A stretch of 64,000 nt of DNA from Flavobacteriales bacterium UBA7878 (GTDB lineage Bacteria > Bacteroidota > Bacteroidia > Flavobacteriales > Schleiferiaceae): NCBI GenBank assembly GCA_002501205.1, contig DLRW01000022.1, forward strand, positions 10,515 to 74,514. Direction: 5' to 3'. The position numbers and the translations under genes are program-made. Shown piece by piece: positions 26,480-34,683 of this stretch. How positions within the stretch are numbered: the first letter of the stretch is position 1; each line of letters opens with the position of its first letter. The notes beneath the pieces were generated by a model, which saw only the letters and a list, made by a program, of their open reading frames with translations, did no database searches and had not been told where the DNA came from.

Positions 26480-27679
26480 TTAAAACAAGAAATTATTGTT
26501 CGGGTAGCGACGGGCATGAATTTCGGCCAGGGTTTCGTACAAACGATTCCGCAGGTCTTCGATATTTTCTTTTTCCGTGGCTGAGATAAAAATCGCCTGG
26601 CGATCGGTACGAGCAAACCAGGTAGACTTCCATTCTTCTAAGGTCAAATGTCGGTTGTTTTCCGGTTCCTGAAGGTCATCCGGGTCACGGTGTTCAGGAA
26701 CATAAGCATCAATTTTATTGAAGATCATGATGGTGGGTTTTTCACGCCCGTCAATCTCTGCTATGGTGCGGTCTACAGTGCTGATATGATCTTCAAAATT
26801 GGAATGAGAAATATCCACTACATGTAAGAGTACATCCGCTTCCCGCACTTCGTCCAGAGTAGATTTAAAGGATTCCACTAATTGTGTAGGCAATTTGCGG
26901 ATGAAACCTACCGTATCCGACATTAAGAAGGGTAGGTTGTGAATTACCACTTTTCGCACCGTCGTGTCCAGGGTGGCAAAGAGTTTATTCTCGGCAAATA
27001 CCTCCGATTTACTCAAGAGGTTCATCAGGGTTGATTTCCCTACGTTCGTATAACCCACCAATGCAACGCGTACCATACTGGCCCGATTGGAGCGCTGTAT
27101 GGCCATTTGCTTGTCGATTTTTTGCAATTGCTTTTTCAGCAAACTGATTTTATCGCGCACAATCCGGCGGTCGGTTTCAATCTCTCGTTCACCAGGACCT
27201 TTCATACCAATACCCCCTTTCTGCTTACTCAAGTGAGTCCACATATTGGTAAGGCGTGGTAATAGATATTGATACTGGGCCAGCTCTACCTGAGTGCGGG
27301 CATAAGAGGTTTGAGCTCGGGCCGCGAAGATGTCGAGGATCAGGTTAGTACGATCCAGTACCTTGATTTCGAAAATGCGCTCCACATTCTTCAATTGGGA
27401 AGGGGAGAGCTCATCATCGAAAATGGCCAGATCTATGTCTTCCGCTTTAATGTATGCGGCGATTTCTTCAATTTTTCCACTTCCCAAAAAAGTTTTAGGA
27501 TTAGGCGAATCGAGTTTTTGAGTGAAGCGTTTCATGGAGTCTGCTCCGGCCGTATCCGCCAAAAAGGCTAATTCGTCCAGGTACTCAGCTACTTTTTCTT
27601 CACTTTGAAAGGTGGTAATTACCCCAATCAATACCGCACGCTCACGGAGGTCGGTACGTTTCTTTTTGGTTTCAATCAT
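26480..27679 (-). CDS. hflX: GTPase HflX
   Basis: A 399-residue ribosome-splitting GTPase. N-terminal HflX domain ends with the marker GIGMKGPGEREIETDRR; the G domain carries G1 VGYTNVGKST (about residues 208-217), G3 DTVGFI, G4 FNKID, and G5-like ISAT. The C-terminal tail is basic and short. HflX binds 50S subunits and rescues stalled ribosomes under heat or antibiotic stress. It lies 3 bp downstream of a conserved membrane protein gene and 10 bp upstream of maeB, so all are probably co-transcribed. Confidence 0.97.
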   Translation of the reverse strand: MIETKKKRTDLRERAVLIGVITTFQSEEKVAEYLDELAFLADTAGADSMKRFTQKLDSPNPKTFLGSGKIEEIAAYIKAEDIDLAIFDDELSPSQLKNVERIFEIKVLDRTNLILDIFAARAQTSYARTQVELAQYQYLLPRLTNMWTHLSKQKGGIGMKGPGEREIETDRRIVRDKISLLKKQLQKIDKQMAIQRSNRASMVRVALVGYTNVGKSTLMNLLSKSEVFAENKLFATLDTTVRKVVIHNLPFLMSDTVGFIRKLPTQLVESFKSTLDEVREADVLLHVVDISHSNFEDHISTVDRTIAEIDGREKPTIMIFNKIDAYVPEHRDPDDLQEPENNRHLTLEEWKSTWFARTDRQAIFISATEKENIEDLRNRLYETLAEIHARRYPNNNFLF

Positions 27680-27682
27680 AAA

Positions 27683-28117
27683 TTAAGAAAGCCAGGCATC
27701 CCAAGGGATACGCGACAAGATGAGCAGCAAGCCGAGGCTGTAGAAAATAGCCAGGCCACGGAATTTTTTAGTGTTATCGCTGCTTCGCTTTGCACGGGAA
27801 TATCCGATGGTGATTAAGGTAATACTAATCAACATCACCGCAATATGTTCAACCGCGTACAGTCGCATTACCGAATCCTTCATAAATCCGGAAACGGATG
27901 TGTAGTTAAAGCCCTTAGGGCCGGTAAAGTATAATAATAGTCCGAAAACAAGTTGAAGATGACTCAGGATCAAAGTGATTAAGGCTAGTCGCTTATCACT
28001 TTTACCAAAGCTAGCACCATTTCCGGAGCGCATCCAGAATACAATACAACTGATCAATAAAAGGGGAAGAAGTAAATAAGGTAATCCAGAGTGCAGGTGC
28101 TGTAATCCAGTAATCAT
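27683..28117 (-). CDS. Four-helix membrane protein, conserved type in Bacteroidota
   Basis: A 144-residue integral membrane protein with four hydrophobic helices (about residues 10-28, 43-65, 85-105, 120-138). Conserved-looking His residues occur in or near the helices (LHSG, ILSHLQ, AVEHIAV), which has led to cytochrome-b-like labels for similar proteins, but no proven heme site is visible. A perfect -7 element TAACTTTG (28134-28141, minus) and a 7-7-7 inverted repeat precede it, making it the likely first gene of a unit with hflX and maeB. Function unknown. Confidence 0.75.
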   Translation of the reverse strand: MITGLQHLHSGLPYLLLPLLLISCIVFWMRSGNGASFGKSDKRLALITLILSHLQLVFGLLLYFTGPKGFNYTSVSGFMKDSVMRLYAVEHIAVMLISITLITIGYSRAKRSSDNTKKFRGLAIFYSLGLLLILSRIPWDAWLS

Positions 28118-28133
28118 CTTTGCAATTTTACTG

Positions 28134-28141
28134 CAAAGTTA
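28134..28141 (-). promoter_or_regulatory. -7 promoter element TAACTTTG
   Basis: Perfect TAnnTTTG on the minus strand, 16 bp before the ATG at 28117; no TTG at the expected distance. It overlaps the right arm of an inverted repeat CTTTGCA (28118-28124) / TGCAAAG (28132-28138). Confidence 0.5.
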
Positions 28142-28166
28142 ATCAAAGAGGGGCAGGCTCCGTCTT

Positions 28167-28640
28167 CTAGAGTTTACTATTGTTTTCGAGGACTTGCTGC
28201 AGCGATTTCTCCACGTATTCCTGTTTATCTTTACTCAAGAAGTACAGGTCGAAATGACGCAATTTCTTATCCCCGGAGCTCGAGTTTACCGTTAAGGTAA
28301 GTCGATACTTGAGTAATCCCTTATCAATTTTATAATCAGCTAAAATGATTTTGGCAAATTCATAATGACGGTGGCGCGGACTTTCTAAAAAGCCAAAAAC
28401 CAGGCTGCGGGTATCTATATGGATAATTTCATATTCATCTTCATAAGAGAAAAATGAAAACCGCAATACTGCCAATAAGAGGATGGCAACCGCTGAGAAT
28501 AATGCCAATTCATGATGCTCGAAGATGCTGGATAAACTACCAGCTAACATAGATAGTCCAAAATCAAGGAAAATAAAGCCCACGAGCATACGCACGAGCC
28601 ATTTCATGATATTGAAGAAACTCTTATTACTAACCTTCAT
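28167..28640 (-). CDS. Hypothetical membrane protein
   Basis: A 157-residue protein with two transmembrane helices (about residues 13-32 and 43-60), then a soluble domain of about 95 residues with alternating strands (YEIIHIDTRSLVFGFLE, RHYEFAKIILADYKI, LKYRLTLTVNS), which could be PH-like. This layout, two helices followed by a strand-rich domain, is seen in many small bacterial membrane proteins of unknown role. It lies 42 bp downstream of the coiled-coil lipoprotein on the same strand. Confidence 0.7.
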   Translation of the reverse strand: MKVSNKSFFNIMKWLVRMLVGFIFLDFGLSMLAGSLSSIFEHHELALFSAVAILLLAVLRFSFFSYEDEYEIIHIDTRSLVFGFLESPRHRHYEFAKIILADYKIDKGLLKYRLTLTVNSSSGDKKLRHFDLYFLSKDKQEYVEKSLQQVLENNSKL

Positions 28641-28682
28641 AACTGTATAAACGCTCCTTTAGAGGTGGATAGGAGCAGAAGA

Positions 28683-29555
28683 CTATTTGTCCAAAAGAAT
28701 AACCAGGTACTTGGAATTTTTCCAAAACTCTGTTGGATTCGTAATCTTTAGCGCTTTTTTGAATTCGTTGTCCTCCTCATATACGTATGATTCGGTTGAG
28801 TGGTTTGTGATGATTTCCACTTTTTTATACTCACCGTTAAAACTGAGGTCGGTAGAGTTGCGGATATCAATCTTAGTAAAATAAGAGGTGTTAAAGTCTT
28901 TGGCCAGAGTCTCAGTTCTTCCGATTCCAATAAACCCGCCTTCTTTATCTACTACACCCGCCTCATTTAATTCTTCATAAGTACCCATGGTATAGTAGGC
29001 GGTATTCAATTCGGAGTCTTGCTGCTCAATTACTTTTTTCTGAGCCATTCCGGTTTCAGTAAGTAATCCCACTTTGGAACTTAATTGAGATACCTTAAAA
29101 TTGGCTTGTTCCAACTGACCGTATAATTCGGCCACTTGCTCGTTTTTCAGTTCAATTTGGCGATTCAAGTTTTCGACCATTTTCAGGTACTTCCTGTTTT
29201 CACCACGACTGGAAGCCAATTTGCGACGTAAGTCATCAATAGCCCCTTTATTCTTTTCGATTAAAGAGTTGATAGCTTCAATATCAGATATAAGCTTGTC
29301 ACGGGTAGAGCCTTCGTTTTCGAGGCCGCCTTCCGAAACTTCGCGAATCGATTCTTCGCGCTCTCTGATACTGCTTAAATTGTCTTGAACTTGTTGGAAT
29401 GTTGTCATGAAATCGCTGATCGTAGAATCTTGATCAACACTTTCCGTACGTAAGGAGTCTAACTCGGCCTTTAAACGGGCGTTTTCTTCCTTAATTTCTT
29501 GATTGCAAGATGACAGTATTGTGACTGCAAGCAAGATAAAGCTCCAATTTTTCAT
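28683..29555 (-). CDS. Coiled-coil lipoprotein
   Basis: A 290-residue predicted lipoprotein: signal segment FILLAVTILSSC with Cys at residue 16, followed by Asn-Gln, so export beyond the inner membrane is likely. Residues 20-185 are a long coiled coil with heptad-like Leu/Ile spacing. The C-terminal 100 residues are a small globular domain (TAYYTMGTYEELNEAGVV, then strands). Not a known enzyme; possibly a periplasmic spacer or scaffold. Its start lies 7 bp after the pgi stop, so the two are co-transcribed. Confidence 0.8.
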   Translation of the reverse strand: MKNWSFILLAVTILSSCNQEIKEENARLKAELDSLRTESVDQDSTISDFMTTFQQVQDNLSSIREREESIREVSEGGLENEGSTRDKLISDIEAINSLIEKNKGAIDDLRRKLASSRGENRKYLKMVENLNRQIELKNEQVAELYGQLEQANFKVSQLSSKVGLLTETGMAQKKVIEQQDSELNTAYYTMGTYEELNEAGVVDKEGGFIGIGRTETLAKDFNTSYFTKIDIRNSTDLSFNGEYKKVEIITNHSTESYVYEEDNEFKKALKITNPTEFWKNSKYLVILLDK

Positions 29556-29562
29556 CTTTTTT

Positions 29563-31218
29563 TTATCCTTTTATCCCTCTGCGGTTTCTAATGTAGGTAA
29601 TTAATCCTTTAGTACTAGCATCTTTGTCAATTTCACCTCCCTCTGAAAGCAGCGGTAGGATGGTATTTGCTAAGGCTTTTCCCAGTTCAACTCCCCATTG
29701 ATCAAAGGAGTAAATATTCCAAACAATACCTTGTATAAAAATTTTATGCTCATAGGCGGCAACCAGAGCTCCAAGGCTTTCAGGATCCGATTTCTGACCC
29801 AGGATAGAAGTAGTGGGGCGGTTGCCTTGGAATACGCGAAAGGGAGCAATCTTAGTGATTTCCTCTGCGCTACTTCCCTTAGCTTTCATTTCCGCTTCTA
29901 CCTCTGCTTTGGTCTTGCCAATCATTAAAGCTTCGGTTTGCGCCAGGAAGTTGGACAAGAGCTTTAAATGATGATCTCCCATGGTATAATGACTCTCCGC
30001 GAAGCCAATAAAATCAGCCGGAATAAAGCGGGTACCTTGATGCATTAATTGGAAAAAGGCATGCTGACCATTGGTGCCGGGCTCTCCCCAAATAATGGGA
30101 CCAGTGGCATAGCTTACTTTTTGGCCATTGCGATCGATGTATTTACCATTACTTTCCATATTCCCTTGTTGGAAATAGGCGGCAAAGCGATGCATATTTT
30201 GATCATAAGGGATGATGGCCTCACTTTCTGCACCCATAAAGTTGACATACCAAATGCCTAATGCGGCCATTTGCATGGGAATGTTATCCTTAAAGTCAGC
30301 TTCCGCCAGGTGGCGATCCATACTATGCGCCCCGCGTAAGAATTTTTCGAAGTTCTTATATCCTAATCCGCAGGCCAGGCTAAGGCCAATGGCACTCCAA
30401 ACGGAGTAGCGGCCTCCAACCCAATCCCAAAAAACGAACATATTGGTAGGGTCAATTCCAAAGTCTATTACCTTCTCCCGATTGGTAGAAACGGCCACGA
30501 AATGCTTGGCGATATCATTTTCGGAGGCATTGCTGCGCAAGAACCATTCACGTGCCGAGCGAGCATTGGTCATGGTCTCTTGAGTAGTAAAGGTTTTACT
30601 AGCAATAATGAACAAGGTTTGCTCCGGATCAAGATCTTTTAAGGTCTCATTTAGATGCGCTCCGTCTACATTAGAAACATAATGGCAGCGTAAATGATTG
30701 TGATAGGGTTTTAAGGCTTCATAAACCATCAGAGGTCCAAGGTCGCTTCCGCCGATGCCGATATTGACAATATGCTTAATGGTTTTTCCGCTGTAACCTT
30801 TCCAATTGCCGGAAATGATTAGGTCCGAAAAATCCTGCATTTGCTCGAGCACCTTTTCGATATCCTCATTTACGGATTGGCCATCCACAAAAATTTCTTC
30901 ATCGCTGAAAGTTCGCAGGGCAGTATGCAGTACCGCTCTGCCCTCCGTTTCATTAATCTTTTCGCCTTTCAACATAGCCTGAATTCCTTCTTTCACACCA
31001 CATTCGGTGAAAAGCTCCTCTAGTAAATCAAGGCTTTCTGTGTCAATGAGGTTCTTGGAGAAATCAAAGAGCAGGTCCTTATGCTCTTTTTTCATTTTTT
31101 CGAAGCGATTCGGATCCTCCGCAAAGAGATCTTTGAGGTGTTTGTCCCTCATTTCCCGTGCTTTGCTTTCCAATTGAGTCCAAGCTTTGGTTTGGCTGGG
31201 ATCGATACGTTTCAACAT
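29563..31218 (-). CDS. pgi: Glucose-6-phosphate isomerase
   Basis: A 551-residue enzyme interconverting glucose-6-phosphate and fructose-6-phosphate. Both family signatures are present: DWVGGRYSVWSAIG (about residues 265-278) and YSFDQWGVELGKALA (about 498-512). Also IGIGGSDLGP and GEPGTNGQHAFFQLMHQG in the active-site region. Length matches the E. coli enzyme (549). A TAACTTCG element on the minus strand at 31246-31253 is a possible promoter; a 14-bp palindrome (31225-31238) lies between it and the ATG. Confidence 0.98.
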   Translation of the reverse strand: MLKRIDPSQTKAWTQLESKAREMRDKHLKDLFAEDPNRFEKMKKEHKDLLFDFSKNLIDTESLDLLEELFTECGVKEGIQAMLKGEKINETEGRAVLHTALRTFSDEEIFVDGQSVNEDIEKVLEQMQDFSDLIISGNWKGYSGKTIKHIVNIGIGGSDLGPLMVYEALKPYHNHLRCHYVSNVDGAHLNETLKDLDPEQTLFIIASKTFTTQETMTNARSAREWFLRSNASENDIAKHFVAVSTNREKVIDFGIDPTNMFVFWDWVGGRYSVWSAIGLSLACGLGYKNFEKFLRGAHSMDRHLAEADFKDNIPMQMAALGIWYVNFMGAESEAIIPYDQNMHRFAAYFQQGNMESNGKYIDRNGQKVSYATGPIIWGEPGTNGQHAFFQLMHQGTRFIPADFIGFAESHYTMGDHHLKLLSNFLAQTEALMIGKTKAEVEAEMKAKGSSAEEITKIAPFRVFQGNRPTTSILGQKSDPESLGALVAAYEHKIFIQGIVWNIYSFDQWGVELGKALANTILPLLSEGGEIDKDASTKGLITYIRNRRGIKG

Positions 31219-31224
31219 CTTGTT

Positions 31225-31238
31225 AAATCTTAAGATTT
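31225..31238. promoter_or_regulatory. 14-bp palindrome between pgi and desaturase
   Basis: AAATCTTAAGATTT is a perfect self-complementary sequence 7 bp upstream of the pgi ATG and about 50 bp upstream of the desaturase ATG. It could be an operator or an accident of AT-rich sequence; no second copy was noticed in the window. Confidence 0.3.
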
Positions 31239-31288
31239 CAGGTAGCGAAGTTAATCTTCCTTCTTATTTTAGCCATGAAAATATTCGT

Positions 31289-32404
31289 ATGCCCGAAAGC
31301 ACTTACCCTCTGCAAAAAGTTCGTTTCCCCAAAGCAGATTCTCTATCATTCAGCAAGACTTTAAGAAGCAGAGTAAATCAATATTTTAAGGAGAAATCCT
31401 TAAACCCGAAAGCCAATTCGGCGATGTTCATGAAGACCGTAGCGATGCTAGCTATGTATTTTCTTCCATTTCTGGCTCTTTTCATTTTTAATCCCGGACC
31501 CTGGGCCGTTTTAGGTCTCTTTGCCATTATGGGATTGGGCATGTCTGGTGTGGGGATGTCGGTGATGCATGATGCCGCCCATGGTGCTTATCATCGCAGT
31601 CCTAAGGTGAACGATTTTATTGCTTCCAGTATTTATCTGATTTCCGGTAACCTAACCACCTGGAGATTACAGCATAATGTATTACACCATACCTATACCA
31701 ATATCGATGGTTTGGATGATGATTTGGATACGCACGGCTTATTGCGTTTGCATCCTGATCAGCCTTTACACAAGCGTCACCGCTACCAAGTTTGGTATGC
31801 ACCCTTATTGTATAGCTTGTTGACCCTCAACTGGGTGGTGATGAAGGACTTTTCTCAATTGATCCGTTACCAGAAGACAGGTGTTGCTAAGCTGAGCGAT
31901 GATGCCCTGCGTCAAGAGTGGATTAAATTAATTTACACCAAGGTTCTTTATTTCGGTTTGTTCTTGGTATTGCCCATCGTATTCCTGGCGGTACCCTGGT
32001 ACATTGCGATATTGGGATTTGTGATTATGCACTTGATCGCAGGCTTTGTATTGAGCTTTGTATTCCAATTGGCGCACGTGGTAGATCATGTGCAGGTAGC
32101 TCATATTCCTGAAGACGATAAGGCAATGGATGATGAGTTCCTTGCTCACCAATTAAAAACAACTTCAGATTTTGCCCGGGGCAATAAACTGGTAGGTTGG
32201 TTTGTAGGTGGACTTAATTTCCAGGTTGAGCATCACTTATTCCCGCATATCTGTCATATTCACTATCCAGCATTAAGCGAGATTGTGAAGAAAACCGCGA
32301 AGGAATTCAACTTACCTTATTACGAGCATAGAACTTTAGCTCAAGCTATTCGCGCCCACCTTAGAAGCTTAAAGCTCTATGGTAATGCAAGCTTGAGCGC
32401 TTAA
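31289..32404 (+). CDS. Fatty acid/lipid desaturase (QxxHH type)
   Basis: A 371-residue membrane desaturase. Three His boxes coordinate a di-iron centre: HDAAHG (HxxxH), HNVLHH (HxxHH) and QVEHH near residue 315. The Gln-initiated third box is the hallmark of front-end desaturases (delta-5/6/8 type) and related acyl-lipid desaturases, but the fused cytochrome b5 domain of the eukaryotic enzymes is absent, so a separate ferredoxin or flavoprotein must donate electrons. Several hydrophobic segments occur (about 48-85, 170-190, 210-250). The ATG at 31289 starts the conserved N-terminus; the frame is open to 31187 but overlaps pgi. Probably adjusts membrane fluidity. Confidence 0.92.
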   Translation: MPESTYPLQKVRFPKADSLSFSKTLRSRVNQYFKEKSLNPKANSAMFMKTVAMLAMYFLPFLALFIFNPGPWAVLGLFAIMGLGMSGVGMSVMHDAAHGAYHRSPKVNDFIASSIYLISGNLTTWRLQHNVLHHTYTNIDGLDDDLDTHGLLRLHPDQPLHKRHRYQVWYAPLLYSLLTLNWVVMKDFSQLIRYQKTGVAKLSDDALRQEWIKLIYTKVLYFGLFLVLPIVFLAVPWYIAILGFVIMHLIAGFVLSFVFQLAHVVDHVQVAHIPEDDKAMDDEFLAHQLKTTSDFARGNKLVGWFVGGLNFQVEHHLFPHICHIHYPALSEIVKKTAKEFNLPYYEHRTLAQAIRAHLRSLKLYGNASLSA

Positions 32405-32414
32405 TATCCTAACG

Positions 32415-32435
32415 GGAAAAAACCAGTTTTTTTCC
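32415..32435. terminator. Bidirectional terminator candidate
   Basis: AT-rich stem GGAAAAAA (32415-32422) with TTTTTTCC (32428-32435) and a 5-nt loop, placed between the convergent desaturase and Nfu genes. It offers a T-run in both directions, although the GC part of the stem is only two pairs. Confidence 0.5.
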
Positions 32436-33073
32436 TAGCCATTTACGGCTTGCACCGTTTTGATTTGGCCAGGGAAGAAGTTTTGAAGCATGGCTTCGAT
32501 GCCTTGCTTTAGGGTAGCGGTACTACTAGGGCAGCCACTGCAGGCACCTTGTAATAATACGCTAACCACCCCATCCTTATGGTTTAAGAATTTGATATTA
32601 CCTCCGTCATTAGCCACGGCTGGTTTTACATATTCTTCCAGTAAGGAAACGATTTTGGTGTCGATAGCATCCCAGTCTTCCTTGGCCTTTTCTTCAGGAT
32701 GGATATACCCACTTTGGGCGTCAACCGCTTCTTCAGTGGTTTCTTCCGCTTTAGGTTTTAGGGCTGCTTCATTTAATACGATACCGCCTTCCGCTAAAAA
32801 GTCACGGATTAGTTCTCGCAAGTCCAAGGTAACTTCATCCCATTCTACGATGTCGTATTTGCTGATGGCAACGTAATTGGAGCTAATAAATACCTCCTTC
32901 ACAAAGGGGAAGTGGAAGAGCTTGGTGGCCAAAGGCGAAGGCTGGGCTTCTTCGATATTGCGAAATTCCACCGAATCTACCGATACCAGAGGCTTGTTTG
33001 CCACAAACTTAAGCACGGTGGGGTTTGGGGTCATTTCTGCATATACGCTAATGGGAACTTTGGCCATATCCAT
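32435..33073 (-). CDS. Nfu-type Fe-S cluster scaffold protein
   Basis: A 212-residue protein with an Nfu N-terminal domain (about residues 7-95: YAEMTPNPTVLKFVANK, ATKLFHFPFVKEVFISSNYVAISK) and a C-terminal NifU-like domain (about 130-212) carrying the cluster-binding CxxC in GACSGCPSS. Like eukaryotic NFU1 and bacterial Nfu, it should carry a 4Fe-4S cluster to target apoproteins. The start at 33073 is chosen because a perfect -7 element (CAAAGATA on the plus strand, 33089-33096) lies just upstream; the longer frame to 33199 would run through this promoter and into the divergent gene. Confidence 0.93.
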   Translation of the reverse strand: MDMAKVPISVYAEMTPNPTVLKFVANKPLVSVDSVEFRNIEEAQPSPLATKLFHFPFVKEVFISSNYVAISKYDIVEWDEVTLDLRELIRDFLAEGGIVLNEAALKPKAEETTEEAVDAQSGYIHPEEKAKEDWDAIDTKIVSLLEEYVKPAVANDGGNIKFLNHKDGVVSVLLQGACSGCPSSTATLKQGIEAMLQNFFPGQIKTVQAVNG

Positions 33074-33088
33074 GGGAATAATTTTTTG

Positions 33089-33096
33089 CAAAGATA
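33089..33096 (-). promoter_or_regulatory. -7 promoter element TATCTTTG
   Basis: Perfect TAnnTTTG on the minus strand, 15 bp before the ATG of the Nfu gene. It settles the start choice for that gene. Confidence 0.55.
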
Positions 33097-33160
33097 GCAG
33101 GTGCCCAATTTCCGAGGGCCGTTCATTTGTCTTTAATTTGAGCATATAAAGAGAATCAAT

Positions 33161-33685
33161 ATGGCTTTGGTTAAAGCAGTGAAAGGCAAGGTGCCTCAAT
33201 TGGGCGAAGATTGCTTTGTGGCGGATAATGCCACCTTAGTAGGAGATATTCAATGTGGTAAGCAATGCAGCTTTTGGTTTAACAGCGTGGCGCGTGGCGA
33301 TGTACACTATATAAAAATGGGGGATAAGGTAAATGTGCAGGATAATGCCACCTTACATTGTACCTATCAGAAACACCCATTAATAATTGGTAATAATGTT
33401 TCCATTGGCCATAATGCCATCGTACATGGATGTACAATTCATGATAATGTTTTGATTGGCATGGGTGCCATTGTAATGGATGCCTGCGTAGTTGAAAGCA
33501 ATAGTATTGTGGCAGCTGGCGCGGTAGTTTTGGAAGGAACCCATATTCCCAGTGGCAGTATTTTTGCCGGTGTACCTGCCAAAAAAGTGAAGGATATCAC
33601 TCCAGAGCTAATTTCCGGAGAGATCAATCGCATTGCCAATAATTACATTATGTACAGTTCCTGGATTGAAGATCCGGAAGCTTAG
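33161..33685 (+). CDS. Gamma-class carbonic anhydrase family protein
   Basis: A 174-residue left-handed beta-helix protein with hexapeptide repeats (VADNATLVGDIQCG, SIGHNAIVHGCTIHDNVLIGMGAIVMDACVVES). Zinc-ligand candidates are the His in NATLHC and the IGHNAIVHGC pair. It resembles YrdA/PaaY: Cam-like trimers, often with weak or no carbonic anhydrase activity. The ending (AGVPAKKVKDITPEL, then a C-terminal helix) is typical. It is divergent from the Nfu gene with 87 bp between starts, and its stop overlaps the S41 protease gene by 4 bp. Confidence 0.94.
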   Translation: MALVKAVKGKVPQLGEDCFVADNATLVGDIQCGKQCSFWFNSVARGDVHYIKMGDKVNVQDNATLHCTYQKHPLIIGNNVSIGHNAIVHGCTIHDNVLIGMGAIVMDACVVESNSIVAAGAVVLEGTHIPSGSIFAGVPAKKVKDITPELISGEINRIANNYIMYSSWIEDPEA

Positions 33686-34683
33686 TCGAGGTAGTTTAAA
33701 GCTTCTTCGATATAGGCGTCATAGCCTTGCTGTAATAGCAGCGGATCGAGGTTAAAGGCACTATCGGGCGGAAGCCCCATTTCGATATTAAAGCCATCGG
33801 GGGTAAAGCTGCGGGTGGCCGAGAAGCGATAACGCCAGCCATTAGGTAATTCGAAATCGATGGGTATGCCTCCGCCACCACCAGTAGTATCGCCCAGGTG
33901 GTAGAAATGCGGAATGGATTTGCTAATAGCCGTAAAGGTATTGGTTGCAGAATAGCAACGTCTATTGGTAAGCAGCACCACTGGTTTAGTAAAGTGAAAA
34001 TTGCCGCTGGGGCTTAATCCGATGGAAACGGCGTTCCCAAAATCATTGGCTCCTGCACCGGTTTTTTCATCACTAATTAAGACGGTGGTACTTTCTGTGA
34101 GGAAGCGCGATGCCAGGCGATAGGTATTATTGAGGCTACCTCCGCCATTGTTTCGTAAGTCGAGAATTAAACCTTTGGCATTCGCGAAATACTTGAATAG
34201 CAAGTCCATTTGTGCATCGGTAAAGCCAGAGCTAAAACTACTGTAGTGGATGTAGCCAATACTGTCTCGCAGATAGCGATAGCGGAAGCCATTTATAATG
34301 CGATAATCCGAGCCTAAATACTGGCGTTCCAAAACTTGCTCATCGAAATTATCAGGAGAGTTCAGGTACCAGGACCAATTGCGATTTAAATCAAAAGGAG
34401 CCACTAAATTGACATGGCCATCTCGTAATTGGTAAAGCAAGGTGTCTAATACTTCAAAGAGTTCTTCATCGCTCATATTCGAATGAACACGGGCTCTTTG
34501 AATAGCGCTGATTTGCTCCCAATTAATATTCTTGATTTGGAAGAAACTGTATTTGTTGCCTACCGTTTCAACCAAGCTTTCAAAATTCGCTTGCGAGGAG
34601 GAGCCCGGATCATCCGGCATTAAGCTGCGTTCACAGGAGCTAAGCAAGTACAGCAGGGCGATAGGTAGGAACCACTTTCTCAT
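33682..34683 (-). CDS. S41 family peptidase, lipoprotein
   Basis: A 333-residue protein with a lipobox (LLYLLSSC, Cys at residue 17). The C-terminal half is an S41/tail-specific protease domain: SIGYIHYSSFS, GLILDLRNNGGGSLNN, and NRRCYSATNTFTAI, in which the Ser after Tyr is the expected nucleophile, then GLPPD near the end. The N-terminal helical region (NMSDEELFEVLDTLLYQLRDGHVNL) is the usual lid segment; no PDZ domain is seen. Likely an envelope-anchored protease. It is the last gene of the exported-protein run, overlapping the barrel gene upstream by 4 bp. Confidence 0.9.
   Translation of the reverse strand: MRKWFLPIALLYLLSSCERSLMPDDPGSSSQANFESLVETVGNKYSFFQIKNINWEQISAIQRARVHSNMSDEELFEVLDTLLYQLRDGHVNLVAPFDLNRNWSWYLNSPDNFDEQVLERQYLGSDYRIINGFRYRYLRDSIGYIHYSSFSSGFTDAQMDLLFKYFANAKGLILDLRNNGGGSLNNTYRLASRFLTESTTVLISDEKTGAGANDFGNAVSIGLSPSGNFHFTKPVVLLTNRRCYSATNTFTAISKSIPHFYHLGDTTGGGGGIPIDFELPNGWRYRFSATRSFTPDGFNIEMGLPPDSAFNLDPLLLQQGYDAYIEEALNYLD

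Noticed and set aside
26470..26616. Extended start of maeB at 26616
   Set aside because: The extra 49 residues overlap the end of hflX, show no malic-enzyme similarity and are out of character in composition; ATG 26469 gives the standard N-terminus.
33074..33199. N-terminal extension of the Nfu protein to 33199
   Set aside because: It would cover a perfect -7 element and run into the divergent carbonic anhydrase gene; the family N-terminus begins at 33073.
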